In this document: one piece after another, positions 8,936 through 17,576 of the stretch
Layout of the letters: every line of letters starts with the position of its first letter
Position numbering within the stretch: the stretch's first letter is position 1
Origin: JAGWBG01 sp034421095
Lineage (GTDB): Bacteria > Chloroflexota > Dehalococcoidia > Lucifugimonadales > JAGWBF01
Assembly (NCBI GenBank): GCA_034421095.1
Contig: DAOUKR010000035.1
Span: 124,001-188,000, forward strand
Direction of reading: 5' to 3'
DNA: 64,000 nucleotides
The notes under the pieces: model-generated
What the model saw: the letters and a program-made list of their open reading frames with translations, nothing else
The model's database searches: none
Told to the model about the DNA's origin: nothing
Program-made: the position numbers and the translations under genes

Positions 8936-9775
8936 TCAGTTACCAACCGAGAAGACCATCTGTACGTTCATACTCAACTCTAACTCGCCTCCACTGATGG
9001 GGGTGAGCGATGCGGATGTCGCCATTGCCATAAGAGCCTCCTCCTGGAAGCCCCGTGCTACAGGTGTGCCTGCGCCCACCTCGCCAATGAATACCAGGTC
9101 GCCGAGACCCACGCCGGCAAGGCTTGCCAGATGCTCGGCCTTCGCGATAGCGTCCTTCACAGCGTCCTCGCGAAGCTGAGTCGTGAATGGCTTCGGGTCC
9201 TCGATGCTGAATCTGATGTTGTTGATTCTCGTCGCCTCGCCGCCGGCCTCGGCCACGTCATCAATAATCGTCCCGACGGCGTCCACGTCCCGTATCTTGA
9301 CAATGGCGGTGTTGCTCACCGTGTAACCTACGAGCACCTGCCTATTCGTTCGCACGCCCCCGCTTATCTCCTCCGGGTACTCATAACGGGGCCAGATGTT
9401 AAACGACTGCGTCTGCATGTCCGAGTCTTCAATTCCGTGAGCCTTGACGGACTCTATGACGGCGTCCATGCTACTGGCGGCCTCGGCGCGGGCCTCCGCC
9501 ACTGTCTCGGCCATTGTCTCGACACCTACCGTCAACAGTACCAGGTCAGGCTCGACGGTTACGCTGGCCTGGCCCGTGACCCATATTCCCGAAGCGGAGC
9601 CTGATGTCTGCGGCGCGGCGGAAGCAGCAGTCCCGGCTATCTCTTGCTCCGTCATTTGCTCGGAACTTGAGTCAGGGTCAGGGCTCGTCGTGGCGTCGCC
9701 GTTGACACAGGCTATTCCCATGACAAGCAAGGCAACAATTCCCAACATTGCAGTGAGTACCATCTTACCCTTCAT
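8936..9775 (-). CDS. SIMPL (DUF541) domain lipoprotein
   Basis: About 279 residues from ATG 9775, which has AAGGAG about 10 bases upstream and begins directly with a signal peptide; the longer frame to 9835 would put 20 polar residues before the signal. The lipobox ends VMGIAC. From about residue 60 the sequence fits the SIMPL/DUF541 family: ASVTVEPDLVLLTVGVE near the start, then alternating strands and helices and FIGEVG near the end. This family includes oxidative-stress-linked periplasmic proteins and the signalling protein SIMPL, and some members form ring assemblies. The biochemical role is not established. Transcribed divergently from the epoxide hydrolase gene. Confidence 0.85.
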   Translation of the reverse strand: MKGKMVLTAMLGIVALLVMGIACVNGDATTSPDPDSSSEQMTEQEIAGTAASAAPQTSGSASGIWVTGQASVTVEPDLVLLTVGVETMAETVAEARAEAASSMDAVIESVKAHGIEDSDMQTQSFNIWPRYEYPEEISGGVRTNRQVLVGYTVSNTAIVKIRDVDAVGTIIDDVAEAGGEATRINNIRFSIEDPKPFTTQLREDAVKDAIAKAEHLASLAGVGLGDLVFIGEVGAGTPVARGFQEEALMAMATSASLTPISGGELELSMNVQMVFSVGN

Positions 9776-9998
9776 GCGCCCTTCTCCTTCCGTATCAAAC
9801 GTTCTCACGGCATATATGTACTTACGCCATGCCATTATAGATGTTAGATACGACGGACAACAGGGCCGTGGATTGCAAATTCACTGAGTATCAGGGCATT
9901 CCCGGCGGCGTTGTGCCAATGTGGTGTTCCCTTGAGCCGTTCTCTGCTAAACTATTAGCTAGCCTACGAAAAGCAGACCACTTCAGGAGGGCACCAGA

Positions 9999-11153
9999 AT
10001 GGATATACAACCCTTCCGGATACACGTCTCGGACGATGTACTTGAAGACTTGCAAAAGCGCCTAGCCCGTACCCGGTGGCCCGATGAGATTCCAGGCTCA
10101 GGCTGGGACTACGGCTCAAACCTGGCCTATATAAAGGAACTTGTGGAGTACTGGCGCGAGAGCTTCGACTGGCGGGCCCAGGAAAGGGCCATCAATGAAT
10201 TCAGCCAGTACCGCACCACCGTAGACGGACTGGGTATCCACTTTATCCACGAGCGCGGCAAGGGACCTAATCCGTTGCCTATCATCATCACCCACGGATG
10301 GCCCGGCTCCTTCTTCGAGATGCTGAAGATTATACCGATGCTCACCGACCCGGCGAGCCACGGAGGCGACCCGGCGGACTCCTTTGATGTTGTGGTCCCT
10401 TCCATGCCCGGCTACGGCTTTTCGGATCCGCCGAAGGAGCGGGGCATGGCCAGCTGGCGAATCTCGGACTTGTGGGCGAAGCTGATGACCGAGGGGCTGG
10501 GTTATGAGCGCTTCGCGGCCCAGGGGGGCGACTGGGGAGCCGGCGTGACTACGCGTCTCGGATATGCCTACCCGCAGAACGTGGTCGGCGTTCACGTTAC
10601 CATGCTGGGTGGAGCTGCCCCGGCTCCCGGGTCCGGGGAACCCGAGCTAACTGAGGCCGAGAAAGTGTTCCTGGAGGAGCGTGAGCACTGGTGGCAGGCG
10701 GAGCAGGGGTACATGCATATTCAGAGGACCAAGCCCCAGACTCTCGGCTATGGGCTGAACGACTCCCCGGCGGGCCTGGCGGCGTGGATTGTGGAGAAGT
10801 GGCGCACCTGGAGCGACTGCAACGGCGACGTGGAAAGCGTCTATACCAAGGACGAGCTTCTAACCAACGTTACCATCTACTGGGTGACCCAGAGTATCAA
10901 CTCTGCCGACCGTCTCTACTACGAGACTCACCACAACCCCTGGGTCCCGGCAAAAGGCGAGCGAAACCAGGTGCCCTGCGCCTTTGCAGCCTTTCCCAAG
11001 GAGATAAGCCGCCCGCCACGGGAGTGGGCCGAGCGGAGCTATAACATAACGCGGTGGACGGCAATGCCCAGGGGAGGTCACTTCGCTGCTATGGAAGTGC
11101 CGGACCTGCTGGCTGAAGACCTGCGTGCCTTCTTCCGGCCGTACCGGGGGTAG
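9999..11153 (+). CDS. Epoxide hydrolase (EHN-domain alpha/beta hydrolase)
   Basis: 384 residues, the usual size of microsomal-type epoxide hydrolases. The N-terminal EHN region (about 1-110) includes RLARTRWPDE and SFDWRAQE. HGWPGS (99-104) supplies the oxyanion hole, GGDWG places the nucleophile at D178, and RGGHFAAME gives the catalytic His361. These enzymes open epoxides to vicinal diols via a covalent ester on the Asp. A clear AGGAGGG lies 9 bases before the ATG. Monocistronic, divergent from the SIMPL gene. A cytosolic detoxification or catabolic role fits the amidohydrolases next door, but the substrate cannot be read from sequence. Confidence 0.92.
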   Translation: MDIQPFRIHVSDDVLEDLQKRLARTRWPDEIPGSGWDYGSNLAYIKELVEYWRESFDWRAQERAINEFSQYRTTVDGLGIHFIHERGKGPNPLPIIITHGWPGSFFEMLKIIPMLTDPASHGGDPADSFDVVVPSMPGYGFSDPPKERGMASWRISDLWAKLMTEGLGYERFAAQGGDWGAGVTTRLGYAYPQNVVGVHVTMLGGAAPAPGSGEPELTEAEKVFLEEREHWWQAEQGYMHIQRTKPQTLGYGLNDSPAGLAAWIVEKWRTWSDCNGDVESVYTKDELLTNVTIYWVTQSINSADRLYYETHHNPWVPAKGERNQVPCAFAAFPKEISRPPREWAERSYNITRWTAMPRGGHFAAMEVPDLLAEDLRAFFRPYRG

Positions 11154-11165
11154 GGAAGGCTAACA

Positions 11166-11199
11166 CCCTCACCTCAATCCTCTCCCATCAAGTGAGAGG
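11166..11199. repeat. Dispersed palindromic repeat, copy 1
   Basis: A segment of the form CCCTCACCTCAATCCTCTCC followed by a loop and GAGAGG (stem 11179-11184 with 11194-11199). A second, better-paired copy lies at 47946-47978. This one sits directly after the epoxide hydrolase stop and before a convergent gene, where such elements usually act as transcription ends or REP-like repeats. Confidence 0.6.
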
Positions 11200-11282
11200 A
11201 GGTCGTAAGGGAGCACCTGTGCAAGCAGGCTCTTAGAGGGGAATCGTGTACAATCGTACACGGTTCGTTGCGCATCGCTGGA

Positions 11283-11666
11283 CTAGGATTGAGCCAGGGC
11301 CTCGGCGTCCCGGATGTACATGGCAGTCTCCCTTATCCGCCGTCCCGTGTCCTCAATGGGTTCGCACAATCCGAGGTAAAAGCATTCGCCATGTAGCGCG
11401 CCCATCCTGGAGTAGTAACGACTTACCAAGACATCCACTCGCGGGTCTTTTCCAGCTAATTCTCGCAACTCTTTAGACGTTACTGGTGACTTCTCCGGTT
11501 CCTCTCCGGTCCGTGCCAGGATTAGCGCATCGGTCGACCGCTTGGTGGCGCACCAAGATTTCTCGGCCGCATCTCTTATGTCCCCCTGCTCCAACTGTTT
11601 CAGGGAGTCGGCATGGAGCGCCCAAGCATCGGTGAATATTCCGGCCACTCGGTCGGTGATCACCAC
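11283..11666 (-). CDS. Small HEPN-like helical protein
   Basis: 127 residues, all helical. The N-terminal half (DIRDAAEKSWCATKRSTDAL, then ARTGEEP) resembles HEPN/PaREP1-type four-helix proteins, which often act as RNases or partners of nucleotidyltransferases. The catalytic HEPN motif (R-x4-6-H) is not evident; the nearest His follows RMGAL near residue 91. Starts at GTG, 15 bases after the stop of the first amidohydrolase, so it probably shares that transcript. Its role beside six metabolic paralogs is unclear. A PaREP1-type stabilising or regulatory protein is one possibility, but this is inference. Confidence 0.65.
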   Translation of the reverse strand: MVITDRVAGIFTDAWALHADSLKQLEQGDIRDAAEKSWCATKRSTDALILARTGEEPEKSPVTSKELRELAGKDPRVDVLVSRYYSRMGALHGECFYLGLCEPIEDTGRRIRETAMYIRDAEALAQS

Positions 11667-11681
11667 TATGATTCCCGGACC

Positions 11682-12806
11682 TTAGAGGTTGTAGACTCTG
11701 GCGGCGTTTCCGCCGGCAATCTTGGCCTTCTCGTCTTCGGTGCAGTCTGCCAGAATTTCCTCGAGAATCTCCTGGCTTCTGGGGAAGGTGGACTCCTGGT
11801 GGGGGTAGTCTGAGCCCCACTGGAGGTTCTCCACACCGATGATGCCCCGCATCTGTATGCCCAGAGCGTCCTCCTGGAAGCCGATGAATATGTTGCTGCG
11901 GAAGAAATCGCTGGGAAGCATGTCGTTCTTGAACCGCGTTCCTTCCACGCCCGGCGCTCTCTGGTTGTAGTTGTAGTCCATGCGGTCAATGAAGTGGGCA
12001 GCCCAGGACACCTCGTGCTCCACCGCGCCAACCTGGAGCTTGGGATAGCGCTCGAACACGCCACTGAAAATCATGTCGGTAATGGACATTCTTACATAGT
12101 GGTCAAAGTTGATGGTGATGGCCATCCGGCTGTTCGCTGAGTTATCCCCTTCCCCGGAGCCGAACCGGTTTGTGGCGGCGTGGAGGCCCAGGGGCATCCC
12201 CAGGTCCTCGGCTGTTGCCCAAAGGGTCTCGTACTCTGAAGAGTCATACCTTCTGCCTATGGGGGGATACACGGTAATCATGGCTCCGATGAGGCCCTTC
12301 TTATGGGAGCGCTCAAGTTCTTTGACGCCCTCGGCCACGTCGTCCAGGTTGATCATGGCAATTCCGGCCAGCCGCTTGGAATTTGCGTTACAGAAGTCGG
12401 CAAGCCAGTCATTGTACGCTCTGAAGATGCCGGACAGAAGCTGGCTATCCGGCTCCTTGAACAGCTGAAGACCGACGGTGGGGTATAGTATGCTCACGTC
12501 GACGCCGTCAGTGTCCATATCCTTGATTTGCTCCTCCGGGATATATCCTCCGGGACGGACGTTCTCGAATACGTCCCCTGAGGTCATCTCCTGGGGAGCG
12601 TCAAATCTCCGGCCCACCTGGGCACCCCCGAACCCGAAGGGAGTACCCGCCACCTTTTTGTTATCCACATACCAGTAGTCGTTGCCATCCTCGTCGCGGC
12701 GAATTACCGGTGCTCTATCCTTGAATTTAGAGTCTATTCTGCTGGTCCACAGGTCCGGCGGCTCGAAGACGTGGTTGTCCGATGATATGATTCTATATCC
12801 GGGCAT
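11682..12806 (-). CDS. Amidohydrolase family 2 metal-dependent hydrolase, paralog 1
   Basis: 374 residues, a TIM-barrel amidohydrolase of the ACMSD/decarboxylase-like branch. Metal and catalytic markers: SSDNHVFEP near the N-terminus, LGLHAATN mid-protein, WGSDYPHQESTFP near the C-terminus. Members hydrolyse or decarboxylate aromatic and other carboxylated substrates with one Zn or Mn ion. It is the last of six paralogs in this direction and groups with paralogs 2 and 3 (HAATNR followed by GSGEG). AGGAGG lies 7 bases before the start. A 125-base gap with a strong hairpin separates it from paralog 2, so it may be expressed less or separately. Confidence 0.9.
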   Translation of the reverse strand: MPGYRIISSDNHVFEPPDLWTSRIDSKFKDRAPVIRRDEDGNDYWYVDNKKVAGTPFGFGGAQVGRRFDAPQEMTSGDVFENVRPGGYIPEEQIKDMDTDGVDVSILYPTVGLQLFKEPDSQLLSGIFRAYNDWLADFCNANSKRLAGIAMINLDDVAEGVKELERSHKKGLIGAMITVYPPIGRRYDSSEYETLWATAEDLGMPLGLHAATNRFGSGEGDNSANSRMAITINFDHYVRMSITDMIFSGVFERYPKLQVGAVEHEVSWAAHFIDRMDYNYNQRAPGVEGTRFKNDMLPSDFFRSNIFIGFQEDALGIQMRGIIGVENLQWGSDYPHQESTFPRSQEILEEILADCTEDEKAKIAGGNAARVYNL

Positions 12807-12864
12807 GGCGTACCTCCTGCATTGGTCTGGTAGTTACCATCAAGCTAGATGTTAGCTCAGACGA

Positions 12865-12904
12865 ACAGAGTCACAGAGGACTTGTCCAGTCTCTGTGACT
12901 CTGT
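12865..12904. terminator. 14-bp perfect hairpin between amidohydrolase paralogs 1 and 2
   Basis: Arms at 12865-12878 and 12891-12904 are perfect inverted repeats of 14 bases around a 12-base loop. It starts 28 bases beyond the stop of paralog 2 and lies ahead of paralog 1. No T-run follows on either strand, so it is not a canonical intrinsic terminator. It could stabilise the upstream mRNA, attenuate, or bind a protein. Confidence 0.5.
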
Positions 12905-12931
12905 GTCGCATTTGCATTCTGAACCCTTGCG

Positions 12932-14053
12932 TTAAACGTTGTACACTCTGGCAGCGTTCCCGCCGGCAATCATCGCCTTCTCGTCCTCGGTGCAGTCCGC
13001 CAGAATCTCCTCGAGAATCTCCTGGCTTCTGGGGAATGTGGATTCCTGGTGGGGATAGTCCGACCCCCACTGCAGGGTTTCCACACCTATGATGTCCCTC
13101 ATCTGTATACCCAGGGCGTCTTCCTGGAAACCGACGAACACGTTACGGCGGAAAAAGTCGCTGGGAAGCATGTCATTCTTGAACCGGTATCCCTGTATTC
13201 CCACCGACCGCTGGTTGTAGTTGTAGTCCATGCGGTCAATGAAGTGGGGAATCCAGGACAACTCGTGCTCCACCGCCCCCACCTGCAGCTTTGGATGGCG
13301 CTCGAACACGCCGCTGATAATCATATCGGCGAGGGACATCCGCACGCCATAGTCCATGTTGGCTAGGTGGGCAAACCTGCCCTGCTCAGAGAGCTGAAAG
13401 CCCTCGCCAGAGCCGTAGCGGTTCGTGGCGGCGTGGAAGCTGAGGGGCATCTCCAGGTCCTCGGCAGCCGACCAGAAAGGCTCGTACTCTTCCGAGTCGT
13501 ACCGGTGCCCCTCGGGAGGATACACCGTAATCATGGCGCCGACAAAGCCCAGCTTCTTGGCACGCTCAAGCTCCTTCACACCCACCTGCACGTCGTCAAC
13601 GTTCACCATTGCGATGCCACCGAGTCGCTTGCGGTCCTCGCTGCAAAACTCGCTGACGTGGTCGTTGTACGCACTGAAGATGGCCGTCAGAAGCTCGCTG
13701 TCGGGCACGGTGCCGAACAGCCGGAGGCCGCATGAGGGGTAGACTATGCTGACGTCAACGCCGTCGGCATCCATGTCTTTCAGGTGTTCCGAGGGGATGT
13801 AGCCGCCGGGGCGGACATCCTCAAAGTTGTCCAGCCTGTGCAGCTTCTCGGGCTCCTCGAACCTCAAGCCCACCTGCGACCCCTGGGAGGGGCTGTTCCC
13901 CCGCCTGTTGTCACAGACCCATATCTGGCCCTCACCTTCGACCGTCACAAGCTGAGGGCACCGATCTTTGAACTTGGGTTCTATCCTGCTGGTCCACAGC
14001 TCCGGCGTCTCATTGATGTGGTTGTCGGAAGATATAATTCTGTAGTTCGCCAT
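12932..14053 (-). CDS. Amidohydrolase family 2 metal-dependent hydrolase, paralog 2
   Basis: About 373 residues from ATG 14053, with AGGAG 9 bases upstream; an in-frame TTG two codons earlier is less likely. Same layout as its neighbours: SSDNHINETPELW at the N-terminus, LSFHAATNRYGSGEG in the middle, GAVEHELSW, and WGSDYPHQESTFPRSQEIL at the end. Within the array it shares the HAATNR-GSGEG form with paralogs 1 and 3, while paralogs 4-6 carry NRGG or NRGT. It follows paralog 3 after 46 bases and is clearly co-transcribed. The 14-bp hairpin lies just after its stop. Reaction type (C-N hydrolysis or decarboxylation) cannot be decided from sequence. Confidence 0.9.
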   Translation of the reverse strand: MANYRIISSDNHINETPELWTSRIEPKFKDRCPQLVTVEGEGQIWVCDNRRGNSPSQGSQVGLRFEEPEKLHRLDNFEDVRPGGYIPSEHLKDMDADGVDVSIVYPSCGLRLFGTVPDSELLTAIFSAYNDHVSEFCSEDRKRLGGIAMVNVDDVQVGVKELERAKKLGFVGAMITVYPPEGHRYDSEEYEPFWSAAEDLEMPLSFHAATNRYGSGEGFQLSEQGRFAHLANMDYGVRMSLADMIISGVFERHPKLQVGAVEHELSWIPHFIDRMDYNYNQRSVGIQGYRFKNDMLPSDFFRRNVFVGFQEDALGIQMRDIIGVETLQWGSDYPHQESTFPRSQEILEEILADCTEDEKAMIAGGNAARVYNV

Positions 14054-14099
14054 ACTCAACTCTCCTGTTCACGTAGAGTAGCTTATCCTAATACCTTTG

Positions 14100-15218
14100 T
14101 TATACTTTGTACACCCTGGCAGCGTTTCCTCCGGCGATTTTAGACTTCTCCTCTTCGGTGCAGTCTGCCAGAATCTCCTCAAGAATCTCCCGGCTTCTGG
14201 GGAAGGTGGTCTCTACGTGGGGATAATCTGCGCCCCACTGGAGCAGGTCTACTCCTATGATATGCCGGTCCCTGACGCCAAGGGCATCTTCCTGGAACCC
14301 AACGAAGACATTTCGGTGGAAATAGTCGCTGGGCATCATGTCATCCTTGAACCGATAATCATCCGGCCCTATGCCCCTTTGATTATAGTTGAAATCTATC
14401 CGGTCAAGGAAGTGGGGAATCCACGATAGCTCGTGCTCCACAGCTCCCATCATGAGCTTGGGGTAACGCTCGAACACGCCGCTGTATATCATATCGGCCA
14501 GGGACATGCGGACCCAGTGGTCCATATTGGCGGTTATGGCTCGCCTGCTGTTTTCGGGACCCTGGAATCCTTCCCCGGACCCCACCCGGTTGGTGGCGGC
14601 GTGCATACCAAGGGGCATCTCCAGGCTCTCTGCGGCAGCCCAGAGAGGTTCGTACTCCGGTGAGTTGTACCGCCTTCCCTCGGGGGGATACACGGTTATC
14701 ATGGCCCCAACAAACCCCCGGTTACGAGCGCGCTCCAACTCGTTTATACCTTCCTGCACGTCGTCTATGTTGACCATGGCAATGCCCTTGAGTTGTTTGG
14801 GGTGGGCGTTGCAAAACTCGGCGGTGAAGTCATTGTAGGTCTTGAAGACGGCGGTCAGGAGGTCGCTATCGGGAACTGTACCAAACAGCAGGAGGCCAAC
14901 GGTAGGATAGATTATGCTCACGTCCACCCCGTCAGTATCCATGTCCTTGACGTGCTCGTCGGGGTCATAACCGCCGGGCCGGACGTTTTCAAACACGTCC
15001 AAGCGCTTTATGGTTTCCGGGTCTTCAAATCGCTTGCCAGGGTTAGTCCCCTGGGCGAGTCCCTGTCCCCTTCTGCCGTCGCAGACCCAGACCTGGCCGT
15101 CCTGGAAAGGCATTAGCTGTGGACACCTGTCCTTGTACTTGCTCTCGATTCTGCTTGTCCAGAGGTCCGCCGGCTCGTAGATATGGTTATCAGAGGATAT
15201 AACCCGATAATCAGCCAT
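14100..15218 (-). CDS. Amidohydrolase family 2 metal-dependent hydrolase, paralog 3
   Basis: About 372 residues from ATG 15218, chosen because the protein then begins MADYRVISSDNH exactly like its paralogs and a GAGGGAAG-type site precedes it; the longer frame to 15281 would overlap paralog 4. Markers: SSDNHIYEPADLW, LGMHAATNRVGSGEG, GADYPHVETTFPRSREIL. The usual WGSDYPH is WGADYPH here: the Asp is kept but the preceding Ser is lost, a small active-site difference from the other five. It begins 22 bases after paralog 4 ends. Confidence 0.9.
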   Translation of the reverse strand: MADYRVISSDNHIYEPADLWTSRIESKYKDRCPQLMPFQDGQVWVCDGRRGQGLAQGTNPGKRFEDPETIKRLDVFENVRPGGYDPDEHVKDMDTDGVDVSIIYPTVGLLLFGTVPDSDLLTAVFKTYNDFTAEFCNAHPKQLKGIAMVNIDDVQEGINELERARNRGFVGAMITVYPPEGRRYNSPEYEPLWAAAESLEMPLGMHAATNRVGSGEGFQGPENSRRAITANMDHWVRMSLADMIYSGVFERYPKLMMGAVEHELSWIPHFLDRIDFNYNQRGIGPDDYRFKDDMMPSDYFHRNVFVGFQEDALGVRDRHIIGVDLLQWGADYPHVETTFPRSREILEEILADCTEEEKSKIAGGNAARVYKV

Positions 15219-15240
15219 GCTTCTTCCCTCACGTTGGATT

Positions 15241-16374
15241 TTAATCGAGACGGTATATCCTGGCGGCGTTTCCACCGGCAATCATAGCTTTCTCGTCCTC
15301 GGTACAACCCGAGAGAATCTCCTCAAGGGTCTCCCTGGACCTTGGGAAGGTGGACTCTTCATGGGGATAGTCCGAGCCCCACTGGAGGGTTTCCACACCT
15401 ATATAATCCCGAAGCTGCACTCCCAGTGCGTCCTCCTGGAAGCCGATGAACACGTTCCGGCGGAAGAAGTCACTGGGAAGCATGTCGTTCTTGAACCTCA
15501 TCCCCGTCATCCCGCCGGACCTCTGCTTGTAATTGTAGTCCATTCTGTCAACGAGATGGGGCGCCCATGACACCTGCTGCTCCACACACCCTATCTGCAG
15601 CTTGGGATACCGCTCGAACACTCCGTTGAAAATCAGGTCGGTAACGTTCACCCGCCCGAAGTGGTCAAAGTTACATTGGGAGGCGGCCCGTCCGCCGTCG
15701 TGCTCCCCCGGGGCAGGTGGGGCGATTCCGCTCCCGCCCCTGTTCGTAGCGGCATGAAGGCTAAGGGGCATTTCCAGGTCACTGGCCGCGGCCCATAGGG
15801 GTTCATACTCCGGCAGGTAGTACCTCTTCGACTCAAGGGGATAGCTGGTGATCATGGCCCCCACGAACCCCTTCTTGGCGCACCGTTCCAATTCCTTTAC
15901 GCCCACCTGCACGTTGTCCACGTTGAGCATGGCGATGGCCTTGATACGCTTGGGGTGGGCGCTGCAAAAGTCGCCGACCCAGTCGTTATAGGTCCTGAAC
16001 AGGGCCGACAGCAATTCGCTGTCCGGTATTCTGTAAAGCACCAGGCCCAGGCTGGGGTAGACTATACCCATATCCACGCCGTCGGTATCCATGTCCTTGA
16101 CGTGTTCGTCGGGATCGTAGCCCCCGGGACGGACGTTCTCAAATGGCTCGTCGAAGCTCATGTTGGTCGGGTCTTCAAATCTCTTACCGGTCTGAGCTCC
16201 GGCGAATGCAATGCTGAGAAACCTCTCATCTCCAATGAACCAGAAATCCCCCCCGGTCTCGGTGCGAATGACGCGAGGGACCCGGTCTTTGAACTCAGGC
16301 TCTATTCTATTCAGCCACAGGTCATCCGGCTCAACCACGTGGCTGTCCGCTGATATGATCCTGTAACCGGCCAT
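15241..16374 (-). CDS. Amidohydrolase family 2 metal-dependent hydrolase, paralog 4
   Basis: 377 residues. Markers: SADSHVVEPDDLW, LSLHAATNRGGSG, GCVEQQVSWAPH and WGSDYPHEESTFPRSRETL. It belongs with paralogs 5 and 6 by sharing FAGAQ near residue 65, the YPSLGLVLYR-type segment and EQQ in place of EHE, although its mid-protein HAATN is like the first subgroup. Compared with paralogs 1-3 it carries a short insertion after NRGGSG. A GGGGGT-type site precedes the ATG, and the gap to paralog 5 is 22 bases. Confidence 0.9.
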   Translation of the reverse strand: MAGYRIISADSHVVEPDDLWLNRIEPEFKDRVPRVIRTETGGDFWFIGDERFLSIAFAGAQTGKRFEDPTNMSFDEPFENVRPGGYDPDEHVKDMDTDGVDMGIVYPSLGLVLYRIPDSELLSALFRTYNDWVGDFCSAHPKRIKAIAMLNVDNVQVGVKELERCAKKGFVGAMITSYPLESKRYYLPEYEPLWAAASDLEMPLSLHAATNRGGSGIAPPAPGEHDGGRAASQCNFDHFGRVNVTDLIFNGVFERYPKLQIGCVEQQVSWAPHLVDRMDYNYKQRSGGMTGMRFKNDMLPSDFFRRNVFIGFQEDALGVQLRDYIGVETLQWGSDYPHEESTFPRSRETLEEILSGCTEDEKAMIAGGNAARIYRLD

Positions 16375-16396
16375 TACTTACCCCCTGTAGTCGTGT

Positions 16397-17533
16397 TTAA
16401 TCCAGACGGTATATGCTTGCGGCATTCCCGCTGGCGATTTTGGCCTTCTCTTCCTCGGTGCAATCCGCCAGGATCTCGTCAAGGACCTCGCGGCTGTGGG
16501 GGAAGGTTGACTCTTGGTGGGGATAGTCCGACCCCCACTGAAGCAGGTCCACGCCTATAATGTCTCTCATCCGTATACCCAAGGCGTCGTCCTGGAAACC
16601 GATGAATACGTTGCGGTGGAACATGTCGCTGGGCTTCATGTCGTTCTTAAACCGCATCCCCGTCATGCCCAGGGCCCTCTGCTCGTAGTTGTAGTCTATC
16701 CTGTCCAGGAAGAAGGGCGCCCATGCCAGTTGCTGCTCAATTGCGCCTATGCGCAGCTTGGGGAAGCGTTCGAATACCCCGTTGAAAATCATGTCGGTGA
16801 GGGATATGCGCACGTACATGTCGAAGTTGCACTGGAAGGCGTTGGCTCCCCCATCGTGCTCTTCGGGGGCTTTGGGCATCGGGCCCGGGTTGGTCCCCCG
16901 GTTGGTGGCCCCGTGAAGGCTGAGGGGCATCTCCAGGTCCTGGGCAGCGGCCCAGAGTACGTCGTACTCAGGCAGGAAGTACCTTCGGCTCTCGGTGGGT
17001 ATGTCGGTTATCATGGCTCCGACGAAGCCCATATTCGCGCATCGCTCGAGCTCCTTCACACCCACCCGCACGTTGTCGATGTTGAGCATGGCGATGCCCT
17101 TGAGCCGCTCGGGCGCAGCGCTACAGAAATCCGCCATCCAGTCGTTGTAGGCCTTGAAGATGGCCGTCAGCAGCTCGCTATCCACCACCCTGTACAGCAT
17201 CAGGCCCAGGCTGGGATAAATTATGCTCATGTCTATACCGTCTATGTCCATGTCCTTGACGTGTTCCTCGGGTATGTAACCCCCGGGGCGCACGTTTTCG
17301 AACACGTCCTGCTGGGTCAGGTTCTCCGGGTCGTCAAATCTCCTGCCGACCTGCGCCCCGGCGAAGGCAACACCCAGGAGGTTCTTATTCTCGCAATGCC
17401 AGAAGTCACCTCCATCGTCAGTGCGAACGATGCGTGGGGCCTTGTCTTTGAACTCCGGGGCTATTCTGTTTGTCCACAGGTCCGTCGGCTCTACTACGTG
17501 GCTGTCCGCCGATATGATTCTGTAATCAGACAT
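16397..17533 (-). CDS. Amidohydrolase family 2 metal-dependent hydrolase, paralog 5
   Basis: About 378 residues from ATG 17533 with AGGAG upstream; a TTG two codons earlier is in frame. Markers: SADSHVVEPTDLW, LSLHGATNRG, GAIEQQLAWAPFF, WGSDYPHQESTFPHSREVL. Closest relative in the array is paralog 6: both have HGATNRG and EQQLAW and a Tyr-rich RRYFLPEYD-type segment. In both, HGATN replaces HAATN, a one-residue change beside the metal-binding His that may alter substrate choice. A long antisense frame over this gene (16514-17737) is a codon-bias shadow. Confidence 0.9.
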   Translation of the reverse strand: MSDYRIISADSHVVEPTDLWTNRIAPEFKDKAPRIVRTDDGGDFWHCENKNLLGVAFAGAQVGRRFDDPENLTQQDVFENVRPGGYIPEEHVKDMDIDGIDMSIIYPSLGLMLYRVVDSELLTAIFKAYNDWMADFCSAAPERLKGIAMLNIDNVRVGVKELERCANMGFVGAMITDIPTESRRYFLPEYDVLWAAAQDLEMPLSLHGATNRGTNPGPMPKAPEEHDGGANAFQCNFDMYVRISLTDMIFNGVFERFPKLRIGAIEQQLAWAPFFLDRIDYNYEQRALGMTGMRFKNDMKPSDMFHRNVFIGFQDDALGIRMRDIIGVDLLQWGSDYPHQESTFPHSREVLDEILADCTEEEKAKIASGNAASIYRLD

Positions 17534-17576
17534 GCTCAAACTCTCCTATTATTAATTGGTTTCAATGGTCTGTTGT

